Counted from the stretch's first letter, positions 16,258-25,402 are shown. The stretch: 62,169 bases of DNA from Lentzea tibetensis (GCF_007845675.1 NZ_VOBR01000041.1:1-62169), one strand, 5' to 3'. Numbers and translations: made by a program. The notes: generated from the sequence alone by a model not told the origin.

Positions 16258-16661
16258 TCGGTGATGGTGGGCGACACGCCGTAGAACGGGCGCAGCTCGA
16301 GCCACTCGTGGATCGGCTTCCCGCCCGCACCGGGGGCGGCCGACAGTTCCCCGGCGAGCTCGACGGCGCGCTCGTAGCTGTCGACGTCGATCACCATCCA
16401 CCCCGCGATGAGGTCCTTGGTCTCGGCGAACGGGCCGTCGGTGACCGGCGGGCGCCCCTCGCCGCCGTACTGGACGAACGTCCCCTCGGGGGCGAGTGCC
16501 TGCTCGTCGACGTACTCGCCGGTCTCCTCGAGCCGGTTCGCGAAGTCGCGCATGTACTGCAGGTGGGCCGAGACCTCCTCGGGCGTCCACTGGTCCATGG
16601 GCACGTCGTTGACCGAGGCCGGAGCGCCGCGGTAGTGCTTGAGCAGCAGGTACTTGGCCAT
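16254..16661 (-). CDS. YCII-related DGPF-domain protein, partner of the ECF42 sigma factor
   Basis: This 135-residue ferredoxin-like-fold protein starts MAKYLLLKHYRG and carries the diagnostic PPVTDGPFAETKDLIAGWMVIDVDS. Such DGPF proteins are encoded next to ECF42 sigma factors and are suspected to take part in signal sensing, although the mechanism is not settled. A GAGGAG ribosome site lies upstream of ATG 16661. It is the first gene of a two-gene operon with the sigma factor. Confidence 0.92.
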   Translation of the reverse strand: MAKYLLLKHYRGAPASVNDVPMDQWTPEEVSAHLQYMRDFANRLEETGEYVDEQALAPEGTFVQYGGEGRPPVTDGPFAETKDLIAGWMVIDVDSYERAVELAGELSAAPGAGGKPIHEWLELRPFYGVSPTITE

Positions 16662-16765
16662 GGTGTTTCTCCTCGGTGCTGGTGCGACCCATTTTGGTCG
16701 CATTCACCTCGGGGACGGAGCCGATCACCGGTTCTCGACATCGCCGGCCGAAACTTTTTCTCGAT

Positions 16766-17890
16766 CTACGGATGAGCCGGCAAAGCCCCGGAAGCGAACT
16801 GGGTCACGCAGGCCCCGGCGGCGTTGAAGTCGCTGGTGAACTCCAGCACGGACTTCCCGTCCAACGAGGTCAGCAGCGCCGGATGGTAGTTGGGGCAGTT
16901 CACGTCGCGGGCCTGAGGCACCGCGACGGGGGCAGGAGCCTCGTACCACTCCCCGACGCCGCCGTTGTCGTTGACGAACAGCCGAGCCCCGTTGGCCTCG
17001 TCGATCTTCCCGGACGAGTGCATCAACATCTGGCCGATCAACACCACCCGCCCGGCAGGAGTCCCGTTGGGAGCGAGAGCGATGGAGGGCGTGTGGGCGA
17101 AGTACCGCCCCTCCCGACTGTGCAACTGGGTGCCGAACGCAGCCCGATCTCCCCAGTTCCACCCATCAGCGGACGTCCGGTAGTAGGCCTCGCAGAAGTA
17201 CTGCGACCTCTGCCCGCACACCTCGTAGGTCATGTAGTAGGACCCACCGGGCATGCGCCGCACGTGCGCCATCCCCGGCCGATACCCGCGCGGGCTGAGC
17301 GCGACCGTGAACTCCTTCGCCGACCAGTGCACCCCGTCAGCGGACACGGTCCGAGCGAGCACCTGGCTGTGCGAGACGCCGAAGCTCTCGTCGGCGAAGT
17401 GGCAGACCAACCGACCCGAGGCGTCGACGGAGAACTCGGGCTCCCAGATCCCGCCCCGGTTGGCCGACGACGCGCACGTCGACAGGTACGACCAAGTCGT
17501 GCCGGCGTCGGGGCTGCGCCAGATGCGGATCTCCATGCCGTGTTCCTTGGTGCCGACGGACCCGGCCCACAGCACGGTCCCGGCGGGCATGTCCCCCACC
17601 GGCGAAGGCAGCTCGTACAGGTGAGCGCAGCACATGAACGACGTCGCCGCGAGGGTGTCGGTGAAGACGGCCGCGCGGCGGAACGAGCGGCCATGGCGGT
17701 TGCCGCGGTAGATCTCGGTCTGCGTCCACTTGTTGACGCTCACCAGGATGTCGCCTGCGTTCCGGCCGTGTTCCAGGCGGATCGCGTGCGGGTAGCGGGA
17801 TTCCTCACCGCTCAACGCCTTGACCTCGGCCGCGGAAGCCGGAGAGGCAACGCACAGCAGCAACGCACAAACGATGATCACGTGACGCAC
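16766..17890 (-). CDS. Secreted sialidase-like (BNR-repeat) protein
   Basis: The 374-residue protein has a Sec signal peptide (VIIVCALLLCVASPASA, cleavage near residue 20) and a beta-propeller-type body. An Asp-box is clear (WRSPDAGTTWSYLS), and a weaker one is SADGWNWGD. The segments GNRHGRSFRRAAVF and GGIWEPEFSVDASGRLVCHFADES resemble exo-alpha-sialidase/GH33-like proteins. Catalytic Arg triad and Tyr-Glu pair cannot be assigned confidently, so glycan hydrolysis is inference. It is separated by about 100 bp on each side from its neighbours and probably monocistronic. Confidence 0.75.
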   Translation of the reverse strand: MRHVIIVCALLLCVASPASAAEVKALSGEESRYPHAIRLEHGRNAGDILVSVNKWTQTEIYRGNRHGRSFRRAAVFTDTLAATSFMCCAHLYELPSPVGDMPAGTVLWAGSVGTKEHGMEIRIWRSPDAGTTWSYLSTCASSANRGGIWEPEFSVDASGRLVCHFADESFGVSHSQVLARTVSADGVHWSAKEFTVALSPRGYRPGMAHVRRMPGGSYYMTYEVCGQRSQYFCEAYYRTSADGWNWGDRAAFGTQLHSREGRYFAHTPSIALAPNGTPAGRVVLIGQMLMHSSGKIDEANGARLFVNDNGGVGEWYEAPAPVAVPQARDVNCPNYHPALLTSLDGKSVLEFTSDFNAAGACVTQFASGALPAHP

Positions 17891-17998
17891 AAGGCGGGAG
17901 GGTAGGGCCGATACGGACTATTCCGGCGCGCGACACACACCCATGTCGCCCAACCGGGGGCTGCGCCTCACCGCACCGCGCGGGACGCTCGAAAGCAA

Positions 17999-19543
17999 AT
18001 GGCAGCCATGCGGCAGAAACACCTCAACCAGGCGCTGATGCGCATCCCGAGGCGCGCCGAGAGCACGGACAGGTACTCGCTCGCCAGCACGTACGTCGCG
18101 GCGGGGAGTTTCTCGGCGATGTTGCACTCAACCGATCATCAGATCCTTTACGGGCGCAGAGGAACGGGGAAGACGCACGCGTTGCAGTTCCTCAGCGACC
18201 TCGTCGACCGCACCGGGGACGTGCCGATCTACCTCGATCTGCGCACCATCGGGTCGGCGGGCGGGATGTACGGGGACAGCTCGGTCGACACGAACGTCCG
18301 GGGCACGCAACTGCTCGTCGACACGCTCGAAGCGGTGCACGAGGAGCTGCTGACGCTCGCGTCCGAGCGGGACATCGGCGACGAGACGAAGTTGCTCGAA
18401 GCACTCGACACGCTGGCCGAGGCGGCGACGGTCGTCGAGGTCGTCGGGCAGGTCGAGCAGGAGACCAGGGTCGGCGGCACGCGCAGCCACGAACAGGGGC
18501 TCGAGTTGAGCCGGGCGCCGAAGATCTCGCTCGGCAGCAGACAGGCGGTCAGCGCGGAGAGCAGGACGCGACGCACCGGCGTCGAACGGCACCACATCGT
18601 CTTCGGGCCGCTTTCCCGCGCGCTGCGGGGAATCACGCGCGCGCTGGGACGCCGCAGGCTCTGGCTGCTGCTCGACGAGTGGAGCAGCATTCCGCTCGAT
18701 CTCCAGCCGCTGCTCGCGGACCTGTTGCGGCGCAGCGTGCTGCCCGCGCAGGGCATCACGGTCAAGATCGCCGCGATCGAGCGGCGCAGCAAGTTCTGCG
18801 AACCCGGTGCCGCCGGGGACTACGTCGGCATCGAGGTCGGCGCGGACGCCGCCAGCGCGGTCAGCCTCGACGACGTCATGATCTTCGACCACACGCAGGC
18901 AGGCGCGCGCGAGTTCTTCGCCGAGCTGTTCTTCAACCACGGCATGGCGCGCATGCCCGCCAGCGCCGGAAAGCCGGAGGACGCCGAGTCGTTCGTCGAG
19001 CTGCTGTTCCGCGGCAACGCGTTCAACGAGCTCGTGCGCGCCGCAGAAGGCGTGCCGCGCGACGCGATCAACATCGCCGCGCTGGCCGCACAGCACGCGC
19101 ACAACGAGCCGATCGGCATCGCCGACATCCGCCGCGCCGCGCGCGACTGGTACCTGCGCGACAAGCAGACCGCCATCAGCGAGAACTCCGCCGCCCGCCG
19201 GATGCTGCGGCTGCTCGTCGACGAGGTCGTCGGACGACGCCGCTCGCGCACGTTCGTCGTCGACCAGATGTCCTGCCTGCGGCACGAGACGATCGACGAG
19301 CTCTACGACGCGCGGCTGCTGCACGTCCTGCGCCGCGGCATCGTCGACAGCAAGACGCCCGGCGCGTTGTACGACGGGTTCGCCATCGACTACGGCTGCT
19401 ACGTGTCGCTGCTCATCGACGGTGAGGTCAGTTCGCGGCCCCGCGACAAGGGCGGCTGGCTCGCCTCGCCCAAGAGCATGCCTCCCGACGGCTTCAGCCT
19501 GTCGCGGGAAGCACTCGACCTCACGAAACTCGGTCCGCCTTGA
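17999..19543 (+). CDS. AAA ATPase of the ORC/CDC6-like type
   Basis: The 514-residue protein has a P-loop (ILYGRRGTGKTHALQFL, about residues 49-65), and Walker B RRLWLLLDEWSSIPLD (about residues 218-233). C-terminal helices (SRRPRDKGG tail; region RMLRLLVDEVVGRRRSRTF) could form a winged-helix domain, fitting ORC/CDC6-like or STAND-type ATPases of actinomycetes. Role is unknown: replication, defence or signalling are all possible. There is no transmembrane segment. The gene converges on the DUF397/XRE pair and its 3' end overlaps DUF397 by 23 bp, so the three form a compact accessory unit. Confidence 0.7.
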   Translation: MAAMRQKHLNQALMRIPRRAESTDRYSLASTYVAAGSFSAMLHSTDHQILYGRRGTGKTHALQFLSDLVDRTGDVPIYLDLRTIGSAGGMYGDSSVDTNVRGTQLLVDTLEAVHEELLTLASERDIGDETKLLEALDTLAEAATVVEVVGQVEQETRVGGTRSHEQGLELSRAPKISLGSRQAVSAESRTRRTGVERHHIVFGPLSRALRGITRALGRRRLWLLLDEWSSIPLDLQPLLADLLRRSVLPAQGITVKIAAIERRSKFCEPGAAGDYVGIEVGADAASAVSLDDVMIFDHTQAGAREFFAELFFNHGMARMPASAGKPEDAESFVELLFRGNAFNELVRAAEGVPRDAINIAALAAQHAHNEPIGIADIRRAARDWYLRDKQTAISENSAARRMLRLLVDEVVGRRRSRTFVVDQMSCLRHETIDELYDARLLHVLRRGIVDSKTPGALYDGFAIDYGCYVSLLIDGEVSSRPRDKGGWLASPKSMPPDGFSLSREALDLTKLGPP

Positions 19544-19706
19544 CGAACGCGCGCCACGCCGACGCCGAGAACCTGAGCTGCGGACCTGTCGCGTCCTTCG
19601 AGTCACGCACGCGCACAGCCTGCGAAAACGCCACCTCGACGCACTCGCTGTCCACCGAGTCGGCACTGGTGTAGCTGCTCTTACGCCAAACGCAGTCCTG
19701 GGGCAT
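19521..19706 (-). CDS. DUF397 small protein, partner of XRE regulator
   Basis: The 61-residue product shows the DUF397 pattern: WRKSSYTSADSVDSECVEVAF, VRVRDSKDATGPQLRFSASAWRAFV. Such proteins are encoded next to XRE/DUF5753 regulators in actinomycetes (WhiJ-like pairs) and are thought to modulate or antagonise them. The gene overlaps the upstream regulator by 26 bases, consistent with coupled translation. Confidence 0.93.
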   Translation of the reverse strand: MPQDCVWRKSSYTSADSVDSECVEVAFSQAVRVRDSKDATGPQLRFSASAWRAFVKADRVS

Positions 19707-20535
19707 TGCGGTCCTCTCGCGGTCGGCTGACGAGATCCGTCAGCAGCTTCCGCGATTGTCCCTCACTCAACGCAACACCATCCAGCTGCTCGAAGGTGTC
19801 CTTGCAGTGCGTGATCGCGCCAGGATCCTGCACGAACACCTTCGCTAGGGCACTCTCCGTGAACGCCACCGGCGCCAGCTTCTCGTACTGCCACAGGATG
19901 TAGGTCGCCGGGAGCGCGCCGACCAGGCCGCTCGACTCCGGCACGATGCGCAAGATGTGGGTGCGGAACAGCAGGCGCCGGTACTGCTCCTCCATGACCT
20001 CGTCACTCCCCACCTTCATCCGCAGCGCGAACTCGTGCACGAAGAAGGTGCACTCCGGCCGATCATGCCGCCGCAGAATCGCCTGCCTCTCCATGCGAAA
20101 GCGGACGAAGGCCTCGACATCCTCGTCAGCCACGTTTCCGGACTGCCCGCACAACGCTCGCGCGTAATCCTCGGTCTGGAGCAAACCCGGAATCGATACC
20201 ATGGTGTAGCTGGTGATCTTGCTGGCTGAGGCCTCAGCCAGCGCCATCGTGCGCAGGTTCTGCGGCACCTGCACGAAGTAGGTGTCGAAAGCGTTGCGGT
20301 ACCGGGAGAGGAAGCCCTCTACGAACTCGCGATCCTGGCCGCACACCGTCAGATACTGGACGATGTCGATCTCACTCGCCCGCGCCTTGCCGTTCTCGAC
20401 GTTCGAGACCTTGCTCTGGTCCCAACCGAGAAAGTCACCCATGGCCACGCCGTTGTACTTGGTCTGCTTCTCGCGGATGCGGCGCAGCTCGTCGCCGAGA
20501 TCCCGGCTGTACGGCGTGGAGGTGTTGCAGGTCAT
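19681..20535 (-). CDS. XRE-family regulator with DUF5753 domain (WhiJ-like)
   Basis: The 284-residue protein has an N-terminal helix-turn-helix (ELRRIREKQTKYNGVAMGDFLGWDQSKVSNVENGKA, about residues 15-51) and the C-terminal DUF5753 sensor-like domain (SYTMVSIPGLLQTEDYARALC, RQAILRRHDRPECTFFVHEFALR, IVPESSGLVGALPATYILWQ). These regulators act with DUF397 proteins in development or cell-surface programmes of actinomycetes. The HTH has a short insertion (KYNGVAMGD) relative to typical members. A perfect TATGGA-TCCATA palindrome 17 bp upstream of ATG is a candidate autoregulatory operator. Confidence 0.92.
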   Translation of the reverse strand: MTCNTSTPYSRDLGDELRRIREKQTKYNGVAMGDFLGWDQSKVSNVENGKARASEIDIVQYLTVCGQDREFVEGFLSRYRNAFDTYFVQVPQNLRTMALAEASASKITSYTMVSIPGLLQTEDYARALCGQSGNVADEDVEAFVRFRMERQAILRRHDRPECTFFVHEFALRMKVGSDEVMEEQYRRLLFRTHILRIVPESSGLVGALPATYILWQYEKLAPVAFTESALAKVFVQDPGAITHCKDTFEQLDGVALSEGQSRKLLTDLVSRPREDRNAPGLRLA

Positions 20536-20551
20536 AGCCCCGAAAGTAGGG

Positions 20552-20568
20552 TATGGACCCGTTCCATA
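20552..20568 (-). promoter_or_regulatory. Palindromic candidate operator of the XRE gene
   Basis: TATGGA at 20552-20557 and TCCATA at 20563-20568 form a perfect 6+5+6 dyad, 17 bp upstream of the XRE start. A TACCCT hexamer that could be the -10 box overlaps its start-proximal side. Autoregulation is inferred. Confidence 0.5.
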
Positions 20569-20601
20569 GGCGACCCCGTTCGGGTGGGGACAACCGTTTA
20601 C

Positions 20602-23600
20602 TCAGGCCTTTTCCAGGAACTCCGCTCGTTCCTCGGTGAGCAGCCCTGCGACCATCGCGGCGAGGCCCGGCTGCGTCTTGAGGTCGGGGTCGACGTCGAC
20701 GAACGCCTGCGCCTCGACGCGCGCGGCGGTGATGACGTCCTCGTCCCGCAGCAGCGACAGCATCTTCAAGGCCGAGCGCTTGCCGGACTGGGCGGCGCCC
20801 AGGATGTCGCCCTCGCGGCGCAGCTCCAGGTCGAGCTGGGCCAGCTCGAAACCGTCCAGAGTGGACTCGACGGCGCGCAGGCGGTCCATCGTCGGCGTGG
20901 CCTCTGGCATGTCCGTGACCAGCAGGCACAGGCCGGGCGCGCTGCCTCGGCCTACGCGGCCGCGCAGCTGGTGGAGCTGGCTGACGCCGAAGCGGTCCGC
21001 ATCCATGATCGCCATGACGGTCGCGTTCGGGACGTTCACGCCTACCTCGACGACCGTGGTCGCGACGAGCACCTGCACGTCGTTGGCCGCGAAGCCGCGC
21101 ATCACGGCGTCCTTCTCGTCGGACGGCATGCGCCCGTGCAGGATCTCGATGCGCAGGCCCTTCAAGGGGCCCGCTGCCAGCATGTTCGCGACGTCCACAA
21201 CGGACAGCGGCGGGCGGCGCTCCGACCCGTCCTCCGACGGCGGCTCGTCGTCGTCGCCGTCGCCGATGCGCGGGCACACGAAGTACGCCTGGTGGCCCTG
21301 CGCCACTTCCTCCCGCACGCGGGCGAACGCGCGGTCCAGCCAGGCCGGCTTCTCGCGCATCGGCACGACCGAGGTCTTGATGGGTGAACGGCCCTGCGGC
21401 AGCTCGCGCAGCGCGGAGACCTCCAGGTCGCCGTACACGGTCATGGCGACCGTGCGCGGGATCGGCGTCGCCGTCATGACCAGGACGTGCGGGTTCTCCT
21501 TGCCCGCCCTGGCGCGCAACGCGTCCCGTTGCTCGACGCCGAAGCGGTGCTGCTCGTCGACGACGACCAGACCGAGCGCGTGGAACTCGACCTTGTCCTG
21601 GATGATCGCGTGCGTCCCGACGACGATGCCCGCCTCGCCGGTGACGATGTCCAGCAGCGCCTGCTTGCGCTGCGCGGTGTTCATCGAGCCGGTCAGCAGC
21701 GTCACGCGCGTCGACTGCTCCGCGGCGCCCAGCTCCCCCGCCATCGCGAGGTCGCCGAGCATCTCGCGCAACGAGCGGGCGTGCTGCGCGGCGAGGACCT
21801 CCGTCGGCGCGAGCATCGCGGACTGCCGACCCGAGTCGACGACCTGCAACATCGCCCGCAACGCGACCATAGTGTTGTGCGTGACCACGAAGTGATCAGT
21901 GACGTACAGCTGGTCCTTGTGCGCGATCGAGATGCACTGAACCGGCTTCCTGCCGACGAACTCCACCGCACGAATGGCGCGGACGGGCTTCTCGTACTTG
22001 GTTCTCTCCCTGACGAGGTCGGCTTTGCGCTTGAGCCGGAAAGGCGGGAACTGATTGGGCAGGCGAAGGCTCACCTGGTGATAGGTGTTGCCGGCCTTGG
22101 TCACCGGACGCACCCGGCCCGTGCCCCCCAACGACTCTGCCAACCAGGCGATGTTGTCGGCAAGCGCGGGGGACGCGGACAGGAAGCTCACGTCGGAGCC
22201 GCACTTGCTGTTGATCGTGCCGTCGGTGTCGAGCAGGCCTTGGAGCAGAGCGAGCCGATCCTTGACAGGCGCGACCAGATAGCGCTCGGGAACGTACTTG
22301 TCCTCTGCCTGGTGGCCGTACGCGCCTAGTTGTCGCAACGCAGCAAGTAGGGGGTTCGTCCCCCTACGACAGCCATTGACGTACCAGTCATGGGGGCGGT
22401 GAGCAGATTTGGCGAGATGTGTCCCCTTCGGGAGTGCCGCCATCGCTGCCACGAGCAATTCTGGGTCCGCAGTCGTGAACACGACACGGCCGTTCAACAA
22501 GGAGCCGTCACCGAGCAACAGACCCAGCAAGTAAGGATCAATCGCCTGCTCAGCAACGCAGTCCAGCTCGGGCGCGGCTACCACTGGCAGGTGCCACTTC
22601 GAAGCCCCGTTCGCCGTGACCAGGTCGTCACGAATCTCGCGCGTGGACAACACCTTGAGCGGATTGCCACGATTCCGCCGGACAGTGGTGTTGACCGCCC
22701 ACAGGTGCTCGAGATCGCATTCAACGCTCCGGCCATCGGACAGCACCATCCGGTAGACATCGCGTTCACCTTGGGGGAACACGCCGGTCACCACCGTCAC
22801 GTCGCCGTCCGCGGCGATGATCTCGTCGCCCACCTGGACGTCGCCCATCAGCTTGAACCCCGTGGGCGTGAGCACCTTCGCGTCGAGCGGCTGGGCCTTG
22901 CCCGAACCAACTTCCCCCTGCAGGAGGCGGTTCATCGGGTGCGTGCCCGTGACGTCGCGCGCGATCTCCTCTCCCACCGCGACCTGCCCGGCCGTGAGCG
23001 TGAACGGCAGGCGCTCGTCGAACGCGTCGAGAATCGCGCCTTCGACAGGTGCGCACGACGGGGCCGGGCGCGCGCCGGCGGACTTGCGGCGCTGGGCGAG
23101 CGCGAGCTGGACGGCCAGCGCCTCGTCCCACTTCAGGCGCTTCTGGGCGATCGAGATCTCGGCCCAGCTCTCCGGGCGGTGGATCGCGCGCAGCGCCTTC
23201 TCCAGGCCGATCAGGTCGTGCCGCTCGCGCACCTCCGCGGGCAGCGGGTCCGTCTCGACGCCGTCCCAGATCTCCAGCAGCTGCTTGACGCAGTTCTCGA
23301 TGTTCCAGGTGTTGATGCCCTGCGACGCCGGGTAGACGGGCAGGAACGCCTTGAGGAAGTCCGAGCCCGACGCCTCGTCCGTGAGCACCTCGTACGCGGG
23401 GTGCGCGAGCTGGAGCTTGTTGCGGAACTGGCCGACCTTGCCCGCGAACAGCGCCTTCGTGCCGGGCAGCAGCTCCTTCTCCGCCGAGTGCGCCGGGCCG
23501 CCGAAGAAGACGAGGTGCAGCTCGCTGGTGCCGTCCGTGATCACCGCCTCGGTCATGTGGCCGCGGCGGGCCTTCATGGACCGCTTGGTGCACTTCTTCA

Positions 23601-23799
23601 CCTTGGCCTGCACGGAGACGTGCTCGCCGAGCTCCAGCGACGCGATCTCGGTGAGCTTGCCGCGCTCGTCGTAGCGCCGCGGGTAGTGGCGCAGCAGGTC
23701 GCCGACCGTCGTGAGGCCGAGGCCGGACTCCAGTGCGTCGGCGGACTTCTTGCCGAGCAACGGCTGCAGCTTGTCGTCGAAGGAGATCATCGCTGCCAT
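20602..23799 (-). CDS. recG: ATP-dependent DNA helicase RecG, interrupted by an in-frame intein
   Basis: RecG remodels stalled replication forks and Holliday junctions. Extein parts are complete: wedge/OB domain (GEHVSVQAKVKKCTKRSMKARRG, TDGTSELHLVFFGGPA), helicase motif Q/I (FTLTAGQVAVGEEI ... GEVGSGK), Walker B VVVDEQHRFGVEQRDAL, motif III MTATPIPRTVAMT, and motifs IV-VI through QLHQLRGRVGRGSAPGLCLLV. An intein of 341 residues splits the Walker A motif between GSGK and T; splicing would give GEVGSGKTMVALRAM and a normal 724-residue helicase. Without splicing the P-loop is broken, so function depends on it. ATG 23799 is four bases after the DAK gene stop; in-frame starts at 23820 and 23790 are alternatives. 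Confidence 0.95.
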   Translation of the reverse strand: MAAMISFDDKLQPLLGKKSADALESGLGLTTVGDLLRHYPRRYDERGKLTEIASLELGEHVSVQAKVKKCTKRSMKARRGHMTEAVITDGTSELHLVFFGGPAHSAEKELLPGTKALFAGKVGQFRNKLQLAHPAYEVLTDEASGSDFLKAFLPVYPASQGINTWNIENCVKQLLEIWDGVETDPLPAEVRERHDLIGLEKALRAIHRPESWAEISIAQKRLKWDEALAVQLALAQRRKSAGARPAPSCAPVEGAILDAFDERLPFTLTAGQVAVGEEIARDVTGTHPMNRLLQGEVGSGKAQPLDAKVLTPTGFKLMGDVQVGDEIIAADGDVTVVTGVFPQGERDVYRMVLSDGRSVECDLEHLWAVNTTVRRNRGNPLKVLSTREIRDDLVTANGASKWHLPVVAAPELDCVAEQAIDPYLLGLLLGDGSLLNGRVVFTTADPELLVAAMAALPKGTHLAKSAHRPHDWYVNGCRRGTNPLLAALRQLGAYGHQAEDKYVPERYLVAPVKDRLALLQGLLDTDGTINSKCGSDVSFLSASPALADNIAWLAESLGGTGRVRPVTKAGNTYHQVSLRLPNQFPPFRLKRKADLVRERTKYEKPVRAIRAVEFVGRKPVQCISIAHKDQLYVTDHFVVTHNTMVALRAMLQVVDSGRQSAMLAPTEVLAAQHARSLREMLGDLAMAGELGAAEQSTRVTLLTGSMNTAQRKQALLDIVTGEAGIVVGTHAIIQDKVEFHALGLVVVDEQHRFGVEQRDALRARAGKENPHVLVMTATPIPRTVAMTVYGDLEVSALRELPQGRSPIKTSVVPMREKPAWLDRAFARVREEVAQGHQAYFVCPRIGDGDDDEPPSEDGSERRPPLSVVDVANMLAAGPLKGLRIEILHGRMPSDEKDAVMRGFAANDVQVLVATTVVEVGVNVPNATVMAIMDADRFGVSQLHQLRGRVGRGSAPGLCLLVTDMPEATPTMDRLRAVESTLDGFELAQLDLELRREGDILGAAQSGKRSALKMLSLLRDEDVITAARVEAQAFVDVDPDLKTQPGLAAMVAGLLTEERAEFLEKA
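21874..22896 (-). other. Class 3-type intein with LAGLIDADG endonuclease inside recG
   Basis: The intein runs from Ala1 (codon 22896-22894) to the terminal Asn (21876-21874), followed by Thr +1. Block A is AQPLDAKVLTPTGFKLMGD with no Cys1. The class 3 WCT signature is present: Trp66 in LEHLWAV (block B), Cys321 in VQCISIAH (block F), and Thr339 in VVTHN (block G). Class 3 inteins use the block F Cys as the first branch nucleophile and Ser/Thr as +1. Two LAGLIDADG dodecapeptides, LLGLLLGDGSL (about 123-133) and LLQGLLDTDGT (about 217-227), both keep the catalytic Asp, so the homing endonuclease may be active. Base composition looks lower in GC than the exteins. Confidence 0.93.
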
Positions 23800-23803
23800 T
23801 GAA

Positions 23804-25402
23804 CTACTCGACACCGACAAAGATGACGGCGTCCGGCTGTCCGCCCGGATACGCGGTCACTTCCACCTCCGGATGGGTGACCCGCAGATGATCTTCCAGC
23901 GTCTCGACGAGACCGCCTGGGCAGGCCTCGCCGAGGATGAGCGTCACCAGCTCACCGCCACCGCCGAGCATCCGGTCGACCAGGCGGCACGCGAGGTCGC
24001 ACAGGTTCTCCGGCGACGCGGGGCCCGGCTCGATCAGCACGACCTCGCCGTCCAGCATGCCGAGCAGGTCGCCCGGCTGGCAGCGGCCGACCCACGTGAT
24101 CGCCTCGCGGTCGGACACCTCGAGCTCGCCGCGTCGCGTGGCGGCCGAGGCCTCGGCCATCGCGACCACGTCGTCGCCCGCGCGGCGGGACGGGTCGTGC
24201 ACGGCCAGCGCGGCCAGCGCCTGCACCGGTGAGAACGTCGGGACGACCACGACGTCCTGGCCTGCCGCGACGGCGTAGGCGATGGCCTCGTCGAGCTGGT
24301 CGCGCACGTCCGGGTCGCCCGGCAGCACGGCGACGTGCCGCGCGCGCGTGCCCGCGATGGTGCTGAGGAGGTCGTTGGCCGTGACGTCGCGCGCGAGGTC
24401 GACCACCGAGGCGCCCTCGGCGCGGAACAGGTCCACCGCGCCGCTGGCGAGCACGACGATCGCGCGGTCGCGGACGAAGCGGGACGCCTGCGCGGCGATC
24501 TGGTCCGCGAAGCGCTGCACGGTGATGCGGTGCGGGCGGCCGGTGCGCACGCCCGCTTCGATGGCGGCGCCGATGTCGTTGCAGTGCACGTGCACGGTCC
24601 ACAGGCCGTCGCCGTCGCCGACGGCCGAGACGCAGTCGCCGAGCTGGTTGAGGTCGATCTTGAGCTGATCGACCTCGTCCGTGCCGTCGAGGAGGTACAT
24701 GACCTCGTACTCGAACTCGGCCGACCCCGCCTCGCGGTCGGTCGTGAGCGACTCGAGGGTGCGCGGGACGATGTTCGCGGGCAGCGTCGCGAGCTCCTTG
24801 CCGGTGACGATCGCGGCCAGTGTGTCCAACAACACAAGCAGACCCCGGCCACCTGCGTCGACCACCCCGGCCTTGGCCAGCACGGCGAGCTGGCGCGGCG
24901 TCTCGGCCAGTGCCTCGGCACCCGCCTTCGCCGCGGCCGTGACGACCTCGTCGAGCTCGTCGGTCGACGTGTCCTTGGCGGCCTCCGCGGCCGCGTGGAG
25001 CACGGAGAGGACGGTGCCCGCCACCGGGTTGGAGACGGCCGCGGTGGCCAGCTCGTCGGCCCGGTGCAGCGCCTGCCTGAGCGCGGTGCCGGTGAGGCTG
25101 CTGAGGTCCTTCGCGGCCTCCGCCAGGCCCCTGAGCGCCTGCGACAGGATCACGCCCGAGTTGCCGCGCGCCCCGGCGAGCGCACCCTTGGCGAGCGCGG
25201 ACAGCGCCTCGCCGACGCCGCTCATGGGCGCGCGCAGCAGTGCGTCCAGCGCGGACTGCATCGTGTGCAGGAGATTCGTGCCCGTGTCACCATCGGGGAC
25301 CGGGAAGACGTTGATCTGATCGATGGCCTCGCGATTCGCGTCCAACGACCGGACGCACGCGTCCGCCCAACGTCGCACCGCCACCGCATCCAGATCGTGC
25401 AT
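23804..25402 (-). CDS. DAK2-domain / FakA-like kinase
   Basis: The 532-residue protein has an N-terminal DhaL-type nucleotide domain (INVFPVPDGDTGTNLLHTM, LAKGALAGARGNSGVILSQ, VVDAGGRGLLVLLDTLAA) and C-terminal FakA-like domains. In Firmicutes FakA phosphorylates fatty acids presented by FakB/DegV proteins; in actinomycetes the recG-adjacent DAK gene is conserved but its substrate is less clear. No DegV gene is in the window. ATG 25402 matches family N termini, and TACCCT seven to nine bases upstream suggests a leaderless transcript; GTG 25420 is an alternative. It overlaps the transcription unit of recG (4 bp gap) and diverges from rpmB. Confidence 0.88.
   Translation of the reverse strand: MHDLDAVAVRRWADACVRSLDANREAIDQINVFPVPDGDTGTNLLHTMQSALDALLRAPMSGVGEALSALAKGALAGARGNSGVILSQALRGLAEAAKDLSSLTGTALRQALHRADELATAAVSNPVAGTVLSVLHAAAEAAKDTSTDELDEVVTAAAKAGAEALAETPRQLAVLAKAGVVDAGGRGLLVLLDTLAAIVTGKELATLPANIVPRTLESLTTDREAGSAEFEYEVMYLLDGTDEVDQLKIDLNQLGDCVSAVGDGDGLWTVHVHCNDIGAAIEAGVRTGRPHRITVQRFADQIAAQASRFVRDRAIVVLASGAVDLFRAEGASVVDLARDVTANDLLSTIAGTRARHVAVLPGDPDVRDQLDEAIAYAVAAGQDVVVVPTFSPVQALAALAVHDPSRRAGDDVVAMAEASAATRRGELEVSDREAITWVGRCQPGDLLGMLDGEVVLIEPGPASPENLCDLACRLVDRMLGGGGELVTLILGEACPGGLVETLEDHLRVTHPEVEVTAYPGGQPDAVIFVGVE

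Noticed and set aside
18128-19666. A 512-codon minus-strand frame opposite the AAA ATPase
   Set aside because: No domain, atypical composition, and the opposite strand has an intact P-loop and Walker B.
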